Source: Desulfoluna sp942491485
Lineage (GTDB): Bacteria; Desulfobacterota; Desulfobacteria; Desulfobacterales; Desulfolunaceae
Length of the DNA stretch: 64,000 nucleotides
Direction: 5' to 3'
Assembly (NCBI GenBank): GCA_942491485.1
Contig: CALOAX010000012.1
Location: 124,001 to 188,000 of the forward strand
Below the pieces are notes generated by a model. It made no database searches and was not told the DNA's origin. It saw only the letters and a list, made by a program, of their open reading frames with translations. How positions within the stretch are numbered: position 1 is the first letter of the stretch; the number at the start of each line of letters is the position of its first letter. Positions 53,283 through 61,796 of this stretch are shown piece after piece. The translations under genes were made by a program, and so were the position numbers.

Positions 53283-53345
53283 GTCCTCCAGTAACTATGC
53301 CGCTCTGAAAAAAAGCCTCCAGCGGTAAGGGTTGCGAATGGGCCT

Positions 53346-53636
53346 TCACTCGGAAGCAGTTTGATGGCGCTTCTCCATATAAATCAGAGAAAAATCTTTG
53401 GAGCTTATGTCGGTTCTCACCTGTTGATAACCGAGCTTCGTGTAAAGGTGAATATTGCGACTGCTTTTTTCGCCTGTATACAAATGAAAACTCTCATCAT
53501 TTTGAAACAGGTTTTCGAGACGTCTCATCAGATATGCACCGACGCCCTGATTCTGATATGCCGGAGTTACAATTAACCTGCCAATATGGACTTCACTCCC
53601 ACATTGCCGGAACTTGACAGAGGCAATGATTTGGTC
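53346..53636 (-). pseudogene. GNAT acetyltransferase, C-terminal part (split by group II intron)
   Basis: QIIASVKFRQCGSEVHIGRL, the acetyl-CoA loop VTPAYQNQGVGAYLMRR, and GEKSSRNIHLYTKLGYQQVR form the C-terminal two thirds of a GNAT protein. Its N-terminal third is at 56997-57192 on the same strand. Between them sits a group II intron on the opposite strand, so splicing cannot restore this mRNA. The gene is disrupted. Confidence 0.85.
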
Positions 53637-54187
53637 GTGTGCCGGGCACGGCACACGTTCTTAAAAGTGAGCCAAATGGTAGTATTATTATGAGCATTTG
53701 GAAAGTCTTAGACCCAGCCAGGTGGAGGCGAAGGGTGTAGCGGTATGACAACGGGATATCAGCGATGATGTTTCGGAAGGCAGTCGCTCTGCTGCGGCAG
53801 GGTACCGCGAAGGTACGGGGCGACGTACAGGAATCGAGTTGAGGCGTGCACGAGCGGGACGAGCCTGCAACACAAGGTGAAGTCCTCTATCCACTATAAG
53901 CTCTGCCCGTATACTCGGCGCTCACGTACCGAAAGACGTGTGTTTACCCCGGGAGGCCTCCCATGTGCCCCGGAAAGTCGCGTGCGACGGAAATTGGCTG
54001 AGGGCGGGGCAACCCGCTCTGACCGCATGGGAGGAATCAGCCGAGGGCATAGTAGCCGGAGGAAACGAGCCGGGCCTCCCCCAAAGGGGAGAAGTATACC
54101 CGGAGGACTCACCCTGGTGAAGGCCTGAACGGTGCCCGGCCCGAATGGGACGGGTAAATGAAAATGACAAGTAGGAGGTGTGTACTT

Positions 54188-55141
54188 ATGAGCATTATGC
54201 CCCAGCAGGTGGAAATGTTCGTAGCGTCGCAGATAGCCGAACGTCTGGGAGGCAACCCCCGGCTCATGGAGATGATCCTTGAGCGGAGGAATATGTTCAG
54301 AGCCCTGAATCGGGTCCGCAGTAACAAGGGTGCTCCAGGGGTAGACGGGATGACCGTCAGCCAGCTTGGCGGGTACCTGAGGCGGCACTGGCCCAAAATC
54401 AGGGAAGAGCTTTTGAATGGGACCTACAACCCGCTTCCCGTAAGGCGAAAAGAGATAGATAAGCCGGATGGTGGGGTACGGTTGCTGGGTATCCCGACAG
54501 TGCTTGATCGACTCATTCAGCAAGCCATTGGTCAAATATTGGAGCAAGTATGGGACCCGACGTTCTCTGAGTTCAGCTATGGATTCAGGCCGAAAAGGTG
54601 CCAGCGTGACGCCATCTGTCAGGCGAAGGGCTATCTGCTTGAGGGGTACACTCACGTTGTTGATATGGACCTGTCGAAGTTCTTTGACAGGGTAAACCAC
54701 GATCGTCTGATGAGCAGGTTGGCGGCACGGATCCAGGACAAGCGTGTCCTGAAACTGATCCGCAAGTACCTGACCGCCGGAACGATGATTGGTGGGCTTG
54801 TCTCGCCGTCCGTGGAAGGCACGCCCCAAGGCGGCCCTCTCTCACCGCTGCTCTCCAACATCGTCCTTGACGAGCTGGACAAAGAGCTGGAGGCGAGGGG
54901 GCATTGCTTTGTCAGGTATGCCGACGACTTCGTGATCTACACCAAGAGTAGAAAAGCTGCATTGAGGGTTAAGACGAGCATTACGGGGTTTATTACCGGG
55001 AAACTCAAGCTCAAGGTCAACGAGGAAAAGAGTGCAGTCAGCAGGCCGTGGCTGCGCAAGTATCTTGGTTTTACACTGTTGTCCAAAATAGGATTTCAAA
55101 GGCAGTTAAATGACGAGAATTTGAAAAGAAGCTCCTTGTAA
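54188..55141 (+). pseudogene. ltrA: Group II intron reverse transcriptase/maturase, N-terminal part
   Basis: Start at MSIMPQQVEMFVASQ, with AGGAGG upstream. RT blocks NKGAPGVDGMTVSQL, YGFRPKRCQRDAI, VDMDLSKFFDRVNHDRLM, GTPQGGPLSPLLSN and the catalytic FVRYADDFVIY are present. The true sequence stops at KYLGF (about 55073), where an IS begins; the rest of this frame reads into the IS and terminates. Confidence 0.92.
55065..55073. repeat. IS target duplication, left copy
   Basis: TTGGTTTTA, repeated at 56474-56482 on the other side of the IS. Confidence 0.9.
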
Positions 55142-56473
55142 GGCATGGTTAGGTTTGCCAACACGAACCTCACCGAACAAGGAGCACATCGATGGTACGT
55201 CATGCGAGCCTCTTCAGTCAAATCGTCGGTTTTTTTGATCGTAACCAGTTTGCCCGTTTAGTTTCAGAGCATTGCTCAGAGAGAAATGCTAAGGGCTTTA
55301 AATCGTGGGATCACTTTGTTTCCATGCTTTTTTGCCAGGTAGCTCAGGCCAAAAGCCTTAGAGAGATCTCCGGCGGTTTGGCTTCTGCCAATGGTAAACT
55401 GAGGCGCCTTGGTATGACGCAGCCACCAAGCAAGTCGACTCTGTCATATGCGAACCAGCAACGCCCTTGGGAGATGTACCGAAGCCTGTTTTATCAGACC
55501 CTTGCCAGGTGCCAACACCTTGCTCCAGGCAAACACAAATTTCGATTTAAGAACAAGTTACTGTCACTCGACAGTTCAACGATATCTCTGTGTTTGGGTC
55601 TATTTCCATGGGCAAAATTTCGACGAACCAAGGGGGCTGTTAAACTGCATCTCCTTTTGGACCATGACGGCTACCTTCCAAGCTTTGTGCATATCACAAC
55701 AGGTGGAACACATGATGTAACCGTTGCAAGGCATTTGAATATCGCTCCAGAATCAATAGTCGCCATGGATCGAGCCTACAATGATTACAGACTGTTTTCT
55801 CGGTGGACAGAGGAGCGTATATATTTTGTCACGAGGACGAAGAGCAATGCTGCTTACCGAGTTGTCGAAACACGGGAGGTCCCCCAGAATCGAAATATTA
55901 TCAGTGATGAACTGATAGAATTCACAGATAAAAAGTCTTATGAAAAATGTCCTCATCGACTACGGAAAATCGTCGTCTTTGATAAAAGCAATGACAGATA
56001 CATTGAACTTTTGACCAATCATATGACATTTGGTGCAACAACAATCGCCGCCATTTATAAGGACCGATGGCAAATTGAGCTGTTTTTCAAGGCGATAAAA
56101 CAAAACCTGCGTATCAAAACATTCGTTGGTACATCGGAAAATGCTTTGATGATACAGATTTGGACAGCACTTATTGCGATGTTGATCATCAAGTTCCTAC
56201 AGACAAAATCAAAGTTTAGCTGGTCACTTTCAAACCTGGTTGCCTTTTTGAGATGGAATCTCTTTACATACAGGGATTTATGGGCATGGATTGACCAACC
56301 ATATGATGTGCTACCACTTGAGCCTCAACCAGCACAGTTACTCTTGCCTTTTACGTAAATTGGACAGCAGGCGAAACAATAGAACCTGTTTTTTCAAAAT
56401 TGAATCTCTTTCAGCAATAACAAGGAGTTCAAAAGGAAATTTCAACTATAATCGGCTATTTTGGACAGTAGTG
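55074..56473 (+). mobile_element. IS4-type insertion sequence, 1,400 bp
   Basis: Ends CACTGTTGTCCAAAATAG (left) and, as reverse complement, CACTACTGTCCAAAATAG (right): 18-bp inverted repeats with two mismatches. 9-bp target duplication TTGGTTTTA. One transposase gene. Removing the element and one duplication rejoins the reverse transcriptase frame as KYLGFTFLQMYG, so this is a precise, recent insertion. Confidence 0.95.
55192..56358 (+). CDS. IS4 family transposase
   Basis: 388 residues. DDE residues in LSLDSSTIS, IVAMDRAYND and the C1-type YKDRWQIELFFKAIKQ block (the Y-x2-R-x3-E-x6-K pattern of IS4). DUF4372-like N-terminus (MVRHASLFSQIVGFFDRNQF). Full length and uninterrupted, so probably active. 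Confidence 0.95.
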   Translation: MVRHASLFSQIVGFFDRNQFARLVSEHCSERNAKGFKSWDHFVSMLFCQVAQAKSLREISGGLASANGKLRRLGMTQPPSKSTLSYANQQRPWEMYRSLFYQTLARCQHLAPGKHKFRFKNKLLSLDSSTISLCLGLFPWAKFRRTKGAVKLHLLLDHDGYLPSFVHITTGGTHDVTVARHLNIAPESIVAMDRAYNDYRLFSRWTEERIYFVTRTKSNAAYRVVETREVPQNRNIISDELIEFTDKKSYEKCPHRLRKIVVFDKSNDRYIELLTNHMTFGATTIAAIYKDRWQIELFFKAIKQNLRIKTFVGTSENALMIQIWTALIAMLIIKFLQTKSKFSWSLSNLVAFLRWNLFTYRDLWAWIDQPYDVLPLEPQPAQLLLPFT

Positions 56474-56482
56474 TTGGTTTTA
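56474..56482. repeat. IS target duplication, right copy
   Basis: TTGGTTTTA, identical to 55065-55073. Confidence 0.9.
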
Positions 56483-56907
56483 CGTTTCTCCAAATGTATG
56501 GGAAGACAAAGATCCGGATCCACCCCAAGTCGATCAAACGATTTAAGGAGAGGGTTCGTGAGCTGACAAGCCGCAACTGCGGAAAGAGCCTGTACAGGAT
56601 AATTGAGGAGTTGAACAATTACCTCAGAGGATGGTGGAACTATTACCGTCTTACGGAAGCCAGGTACATCTTCAAAGCCCTGAACAAGTGGATTATCAGG
56701 CGGCTTCGATGTGTCGTCTGGAAGCAGTGGAAGAATCCAAGGACCAAGATTCGTAATTTAAAGAAACTTGGAATCCCTCATGGCCCTGCCGTTATGTGCG
56801 GAAACGCACGAAAGAAGTACTGGCGCATGAGCAAGGTCAAGTGGATAAATTTCGCGCTTCCGCCTCGATATTTCTTCTCTCGCGGATTGTTCCTTCCGGG
56901 AGTGTAA
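56483..56907 (+). pseudogene. ltrA: Group II intron reverse transcriptase/maturase, C-terminal part
   Basis: Continues the maturase with KIRIHPKSIKRFKERVREL, the domain X motif LNNYLRGWWNYYRLTEARY and a basic end (KYWRMSKVKWINFALPPRYF). No HNH endonuclease domain follows. It is separated from its N-terminal part only by the IS. Confidence 0.92.
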
Positions 56908-56996
56908 CTCCTTTGATCAGCCGAATCGCCGAGGTACGCGATCCGTATGCCAGGTGGTGTGGGAGGGCCCTTCAGTGATGAGGGGTCCTATCCCGT

Positions 56997-57192
56997 TATG
57001 ATGAATTGCCTTCAGAAACGTTTGACTTGAAAACTCGCCCTTTATGGATTCGAGGGTCTGAACCAACGGCGGCAATTGAAAGTTATCGTATATCCGAGCC
57101 TGTCCCAAAAAGGCAGCTCTCTGCACTTCAAGGATTTCTTCTGCATCGACATGTGATGCACGTTCAATGTGGATTTCATCAATAATAGACAT
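56997..57192 (-). pseudogene. GNAT acetyltransferase, N-terminal part (split by group II intron)
   Basis: Starts MSIIDEIHIERASHVDAEEI and continues FLGQARIYDNFQLPPLVQ to FLKAIHHN, where the intron begins. It joins in frame and order with the C-terminal part ending at 53346. The reading frame beyond HHN (GIGPLITEG) is intron sequence. Confidence 0.85.
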
Positions 57193-57339
57193 ACACAGTG
57201 CCTTAAGACCTAAATATAAATCTGATTCCCCCATTGATCACATTGGCCTAAGTATCGGCAGTCCGACACCGTCTTCCGGCATGGGGCGTTATCACCATTC
57301 GCGATGGGCACGGCACTACCTTTTCCCATCCTACGGTGC

Positions 57340-57400
57340 CGCCGTAACTTCATGGGTATTGGCACAACCCGCTTTCAAGGTGGCTCACCTTGCAGCTGGT
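57340..57400. repeat. B-type repeat fragment overlapping the end of the FMN reductase gene
   Basis: CCCGCTTTCAAGGTGGCTCACCTTGCAGCTGG: the CAAGGTG hairpin; its bases on the minus strand encode the last residues (PAAR) and TGA of the reductase. Confidence 0.75.
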
Positions 57401-58032
57401 TTTACCCGCTCACCGATTCGTTGCCCCATGTGGATGGCCTCTTCCCAGATATTTGCCTGGTTTTCAACCCGAGCGTATCCGATATCTTTGGTTTTGGATT
57501 CCGGACCGTACATTATTTTTACTGCGCTCATCTCGCACTCATCCCCCTTGCCGCATGTGAGGCACGGAAGATTGCCCTGAACTGTTAATTGCCCGACAAG
57601 GTCCATCCGTTCATAGTCTTTTAATTCTGCAGCCAATGATTTGTTGACGGTCGCGAGGGAGTCAGGCATCAACCCCGTAAGGATGGTTGCACACAATTTC
57701 CCCCTGAGCAGGTTGTTGACATGCCTCAGAGACCAGAACCTTTCAAGCAGCGCTTTTGTGAAGCCATCAATCTGGCCATACGGTGTGTAGGCTCCGATAA
57801 TAAGCACCCTGGCTTTTTTGATTTTTTCTCCGAGCTCAGGAAAATCATCGTTGACCTTGCAGATGTTATCCGGGACGCATTTTTTGCAGGCCATGCAGGG
57901 ACGGACATTCTTATCGCTGAGTTTCACAAACTCGGATTTCAGGCCACTTGCATCCAACACCGCCTTCACCAAGCGGTCCGTGTTGCTTTTTTTTACAGGG
58001 CTTCCGGAAATGCCTAATATCTCCACCGTCAT
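57385..58032 (-). CDS. NADPH-dependent FMN reductase / iron-sulfur flavoprotein-like
   Basis: 215 residues. N-terminal FMN loop ILGISGSPVKKSNTDRLVKA, CMACKKCVPDNICKVNDDF cysteine cluster (about 48-66), VLIIGAYTPYGQIDGFTKAL contact region, and a second cluster LPCLTCGKGDECEMS. The double Cys set suggests an Fe-S centre as in iron-sulfur flavoproteins. The C-terminal PAAR and stop come from a dispersed repeat. Paralogue of the gene at 12523-13089. Confidence 0.86.
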   Translation of the reverse strand: MTVEILGISGSPVKKSNTDRLVKAVLDASGLKSEFVKLSDKNVRPCMACKKCVPDNICKVNDDFPELGEKIKKARVLIIGAYTPYGQIDGFTKALLERFWSLRHVNNLLRGKLCATILTGLMPDSLATVNKSLAAELKDYERMDLVGQLTVQGNLPCLTCGKGDECEMSAVKIMYGPESKTKDIGYARVENQANIWEEAIHMGQRIGERVKPAAR

Positions 58033-58249
58033 TGCGATTCTCCTGTCCAGTTGTCTATGCCTCCCTTAACAGGTGCATATTTTAGATGGGTCTCTCGTGT
58101 AACAGGGCATTTGAGATCAGGGTATGGGTTTACCAGCATGACAAGATGATCTGTATTGCCGGGCAGGTGTTTGATTCTGGAAAAGAAAACCACAGTTTGG
58201 GTGCCAGATCAACGACCGATTGATTCTTTAGTGGGATGCGTAACTGTTC

Positions 58250-58535
58250 CGATCAAAAAATCACTCAGGCGGCACTGCCGGGCCAAACGTTTGCCTAATC
58301 TAAATAAATGGGTTTGATAAACAGGTTTTGATGGGTTGTTTAGGGATATTCCGCGAAAGCTCACACACCAAGGAAGGGGGGAATGCACAATCACAAGCAG
58401 CTTTTAAGGTGGCTCACCTTTGGAGTTTTTCACGGGCGTAGCCCGTCAGCGAATGTGGCAACCCGAGGAACGAGGGTTGGAACATTCGCGAACCTGGGGT
58501 GCAGGGGATTTATCCCCTGCCCGCCGGAGGCTTCT
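58250..58535. repeat. Repeat cluster after the outer-membrane protein gene
   Basis: Degenerate A module (58262-58330), CTTTTAAGGTGGCTCACCTTTGG, then GTAGCCCGTCAGCGAATGTGG..CGAGGAACGAG..AACATTCGC, CCTGGGGTGCAGGGGATTTATCCCCTGC and CCGCCGGAGGC. It fills 58033-58551 apart from about 200 bases of unrecognised sequence near the reductase promoter. Confidence 0.8.
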
Positions 58536-58551
58536 TTTCACCAATCACGTC

Positions 58552-59979
58552 TTAAAAAAAATACATGAACTCCGCTCCGACTCTGTCCTCATCCCTGTAT
58601 TCCCATAGGAAGCTCTCTTTTTCCCGTATGTCAAAATGGGCGTAGTCCAGGATCAGCTGAATGTGATCCGAAAAGCTGTAGTCCAGACGGGCCTTGTGAA
58701 TCTCGTTGTTGTCCTGAAGCTGACGATAGTAACTGTATTGAAATGCCAGCGTGTCGCTCAGGAAGTTCTTGTCGTATTGCAGAAAAAAGCCGGTACTGTC
58801 CTTTTGCTGGTGGTAGAGGTCGCCTTCAAAGCCAAAGATGTGGCGATTGGTCACCTCGGTATTCAGGGAGTACCGGCCATTGGCATCAAACTCAATGCCC
58901 AGGGCGGCATCCAGGAGATCATGGCGGCTGTCGGTCAACCGGCCGTCTCCGGTGACAGCCTGAAGGGCGTATCCGTTTTTAAAGGCGACATCAGCCTTGA
59001 ACAGATAACTGTCGACCGTACGGCTCGCCCCGATGCCGTAAAACGCATACCTGTCATGGACCCTTGTGACATCACTGCCGCCCTCGGACACAAGCACCCC
59101 GTCATTCTGAAGCAGAGACGCTGACATAAGAGCGAGTTCACTCTTTCCAAAGACCTTTTTCCACTTCCCTCCCACCTCGTTGTCATTAAAACCCGATTCC
59201 TGATCATTGATGTTCAGCTCTTCCGGCCCCTTAAAATAACGAGTGCCCTGCTCCGGTGTTTCGTTAAATTCGGACTTGAATGAGACAAAGAGAAACATGT
59301 CCCCGAAGGCGGGGTAGAGCTCTGCGGAGACCATGTTCTGCCCCAACCGTGAATCCTCCAAATCGACAAAGACCAGTTCCGTCTGGTCCCTGGGAGAGAC
59401 CACGTCATTGACCACGTCGGCTTCGGTTTCCCCCCACACAACCACCTGCCTGCCGACCTTTACCATAAAGTGATCACTGCTCGTTTGCACGTAAAACTCA
59501 CGGACCTTCTCTTCAACGCGGGCACGTTGGTTTTCAGCCTCTGCCATGTGGTCGTTGCCGTAATAGATAAAGGCCTTGCCGTCAAACCGGGTAAAGAGCG
59601 TCTCAGACCAGAGCCTCTCGAATTCGCATCGGAGAGACGACCGGTTGGTAATAATATCCGAGTCCTTTGTGCCGAAGGCCAGCTGATGGGAGTAGACACC
59701 ATCCAGGCCCTCAGGCCATACCAAATACGGGCCTTTAAACTGGTGAGCACTGCCCTCTGAGGCAGTCACTTCACCTTCGTCGAACACCTCATCTTCGAGA
59801 CCTCCTTCAAACCCATCATAATCATCAAAAGAGTCAAATACTGCCGACTGATTCGGTGCTTCCGTCCGGCCTGCATCCTCTGCGATCGCTTTATGCGCAC
59901 AGCCCAAAAAAACAACACTCGCAACCACCAGTACAACTACCTGAATTGCGCCCTTCGATACCCATAACCGTAACGCCAT
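58552..59979 (-). CDS. Outer-membrane beta-barrel protein, DUF1302-like
   Basis: 475 residues from MALRLWVSKGAIQVVVLVVA, ATG after GGGAGGG. A signal-type hydrophobic segment (about 9-25) contains VFLGC, which could be a lipobox, or cleavage may follow AIA. Acidic linker, then alternating strand-like segments with aromatic residues (RLWSETLFTRFDGKAFIYYG; GRQVVVWGETEADVVNDVVS), ending EFMYFF with a terminal Phe as in outer-membrane barrels. Relatives often occur next to an MMPL/RND protein and a LolA-like protein, exactly as here. Confidence 0.7.
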   Translation of the reverse strand: MALRLWVSKGAIQVVVLVVASVVFLGCAHKAIAEDAGRTEAPNQSAVFDSFDDYDGFEGGLEDEVFDEGEVTASEGSAHQFKGPYLVWPEGLDGVYSHQLAFGTKDSDIITNRSSLRCEFERLWSETLFTRFDGKAFIYYGNDHMAEAENQRARVEEKVREFYVQTSSDHFMVKVGRQVVVWGETEADVVNDVVSPRDQTELVFVDLEDSRLGQNMVSAELYPAFGDMFLFVSFKSEFNETPEQGTRYFKGPEELNINDQESGFNDNEVGGKWKKVFGKSELALMSASLLQNDGVLVSEGGSDVTRVHDRYAFYGIGASRTVDSYLFKADVAFKNGYALQAVTGDGRLTDSRHDLLDAALGIEFDANGRYSLNTEVTNRHIFGFEGDLYHQQKDSTGFFLQYDKNFLSDTLAFQYSYYRQLQDNNEIHKARLDYSFSDHIQLILDYAHFDIREKESFLWEYRDEDRVGAEFMYFF

Positions 59980-60103
59980 GCCCCCTCCCCTGCTCAACAT
60001 ACCCTGCCTATAGAACATGAATGCTCTTTAAAGGCTGATAACCGCTGCATCTTGCCCCCTGCTCCTAAAGGGATTCGGGCCGGGGGCCCCACGGCAAAAA
60101 AAA

Positions 60104-60385
60104 GCCGCGACGGAGCACGGCGCGCCCAGGCGGGTGCCGTCCCTCCGTCCGTTCTCAAATCCCTGGCGGCGTGGTCTTTCGGTGGTCCTTAGGGCTTCGG
60201 AAAAATCAAATGATACACATCAATGTAACCTGCAACATCAGCACGACTATCTGGAACGTCGATTAGGGAAACATTGTGGAAACGCCTTGAAAAAGTTGGT
60301 GTATCCATTTTTTTTGAACGAGGCCCTTACACCCTTAAAAGCCTCAAAGGCATGGATTTTCGGGCGCGCCGTGCTCCGCCGCGGC
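60104..60385. repeat. E element, third copy, with nested G element
   Basis: Arms GCCGCGACGGAGCACGG.. (60104-60127) and ..TGCTCCGCCGCGGC (60362-60385) as at 15950-16095, with a similar first interior segment (CCGTCCCTCC, CAAATCCCTGG). The MITE-like G copy at 60191-60328 sits inside. There is no gene from 59980 to 60626. Confidence 0.7.
60191..60328. mobile_element. MITE-like element G, degenerate copy 3
   Basis: AGGGCTTC...GATACACATC at the left, ACATTGTGGAAACGCC in the centre, ..TATCCATTTTTTTTGAACG and AGGCCCTT at the right. It lies between the two arms of an E element. Confidence 0.65.
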
Positions 60386-60479
60386 ATGCATGTGATACCG
60401 TGGGGAAGGAGTCTCCCGTTGGGATGTGATAACGGGTGTGTGGAACGTTTTCATCAATCATGAAAAAGTCCTCCCCTGC

Positions 60480-60600
60480 GGAGGCAGTAGTACCGTTTCA
60501 TCGTTCGTGCGAATGCCCTATACCCAATGGCTTCACAACTACCTTCAGGCATTCGCAACAGGGTTTCAAGGTGCCCCCCACCTTGCCGCCGGAGGCATGC
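60480..60600. repeat. F-type repeat, short form
   Basis: GCGAATGCCC..., CAGGCATTCGCAACAGGGTT, TCAAGGTGCCCCCCACCTTG and CCGCCGGAGGCA, just beyond the LolA-like gene stop. Confidence 0.75.
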
Positions 60601-60626
60601 TTTTACAGTCCTCTTTGACCCTGCTG

Positions 60627-61493
60627 TTACCGAGCCACGTTCTGGTACTCTTTTAGTTTTCGTTCCCTGAAGCCTTTGTCTGTCAGGGTTCGTCGGGTTA
60701 AAAACATCTCTTCCACCGGCCTGTTCAGTGCAATGGTTTCATAGGCCATAACTGTTCGTCTCTGGTTCAGCACATTGGTCACAATGACCTTCCTGGGGAC
60801 AAAAATGCCCTCGATTGTTTCAATCTTTCCGTACAGAATCTGTTTCTCTTTCTTGCCGTTGCGGTTGAACAGGACCGATTTCAGGATCAGGTCCCTCTCT
60901 TTATCGATCCACATGATGGCTCGGCTGTAGTTGCTCTTGACTGCTTTTCTCATGACGGGGGTTGCTTCAATCACCCAGCATGCTTTTTTGCGGTAGGTCT
61001 CGTCACTGAGGATCGTGTAGGTGTAGTCATCAAGGTTATAAGATTCCATGTCTTCATAATTGAACTCAGACCCGAAAAAGCTACCGGTCTTGGGCTCGTT
61101 TTCATTGCCGGACACGATGCGCTTGACCTTCCCCAGGGCCGACAGGTACATCCACTGATCCGTGTCCTTTCCCACCTCTTCATAATCGTACTGCAGAAAG
61201 CTGATGCCGCGTTCCCTTCCGGGCTCCAGCACGATGGTAACGCTCTTGTGGTCCTTCTCCTTCGGGCCGTAATCCTTCCGGATAAAATCCATCACCTTGA
61301 CCCTCGGGTTTTCCGCAGGAACGCTCTTACCGTCCCTCACGGCATACCGGTAGCTTGTCATGCGGATTCGCGATATCAGCGAATTCCCATCGTCCCGGTC
61401 ATCCACCCGCTTCATGATGACAAGGGCGTTCTGTGCGAACACGGGTGTTCCGCACATGGTGATCATGAGGCATATCAACAGTATTTTTTTCAT
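60627..61493 (-). CDS. Outer membrane lipoprotein-sorting (LolA-like) protein
   Basis: 288 residues from MKKILLICLMITMCGTPVFA with a signal peptide cleaved after VFA. The mature protein has the all-strand pattern of LolA-like proteins in MMPL clusters (RIRMTSYRYAVRDGKSVPAE, SGNENEPKTGSFFGSEFNYED, DDYTYTILSDETYRKKACWV, SRAIMWIDKERDLILKSVLF, IEGIFVPRKVIVTNVLN). It probably carries a lipid or hydrophobic ligand through the periplasm between the RND-type protein and the outer-membrane protein encoded on either side. Confidence 0.85.
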   Translation of the reverse strand: MKKILLICLMITMCGTPVFAQNALVIMKRVDDRDDGNSLISRIRMTSYRYAVRDGKSVPAENPRVKVMDFIRKDYGPKEKDHKSVTIVLEPGRERGISFLQYDYEEVGKDTDQWMYLSALGKVKRIVSGNENEPKTGSFFGSEFNYEDMESYNLDDYTYTILSDETYRKKACWVIEATPVMRKAVKSNYSRAIMWIDKERDLILKSVLFNRNGKKEKQILYGKIETIEGIFVPRKVIVTNVLNQRRTVMAYETIALNRPVEEMFLTRRTLTDKGFRERKLKEYQNVAR

Positions 61494-61507
61494 TGCTCTC
61501 TCCCTGG

Positions 61508-61565
61508 TTCGCAAATGCTTTAAGGCTTCGCCCCGTCACATTTGCTTACGGGCTTTGCCCGTTGA
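61508..61565 (+). repeat. Small composite hairpin repeat
   Basis: GCAAATGCTTTAAGG..CTTCGCC..CACATTTGC followed by ACGGGCTTTGCCCGT. Confidence 0.6.
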
Positions 61566-61699
61566 AAATGTCATGTGTTATTGCGTTCACGTTCTAAATC
61601 TAACGATTTGGTCTTCACAGTTTTTTTAGAAAACCAGGAAGAACATGAAGCGCTCTTCTGGCGAAATGAAGACGTTTGGCTAACCTTTATTGTTCACCA

Positions 61700-61796
61700 C
61701 GGGCGCAGCCCGTCAGCGAATGCGAAGGGGTGAGGAACGAACCCCGGAGCATTCGCGAACCTGGAGTGCAGGGGCTCAGCACCTGCCCGCCGGAGG
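61700..61796 (-). repeat. Composite constant-loop hairpin repeat, reverse orientation
   Basis: GGGCGCAGCCCGTCAGCGAATGCG.. loop TGAGGAACGAA.. GAGCATTCGC, AACCTGGAGTGCAGGGGCTC..CCTGC, and CCGCCGGAGGC at the stop of the MMPL gene. Confidence 0.8.

Larger units (their letters stand above)
53637..56996 (+). mobile_element. Group II intron (interrupted by an IS element)
   Basis: The 5' end is GTGTGCCGGGCACGGCACAC, matching the GUGYG consensus; it begins exactly where the GNAT reading frame breaks. About 550 bases of ribozyme-like sequence precede the reverse transcriptase gene. The 3' end shows a domain V/VI-like region (CCGAATCGCCGAGG... to CTATCCC) near 56915-56996; the last base is uncertain by a few. 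Inserted antisense to the GNAT gene. The intron contains an IS4-type element from 55074 to 56473. Confidence 0.88.

Noticed and set aside
53637..53656. GTGTGCC...GGCACAC hairpin as a terminator
   Set aside because: It is the first part of the group II intron: the GNAT reading frame ends exactly before it, and no T run follows.
3013..61796. Repeats as a CRISPR array
   Set aside because: Copies are kilobases apart, in both orientations, composite and hairpin-forming; no spacers of regular size and no cas genes.
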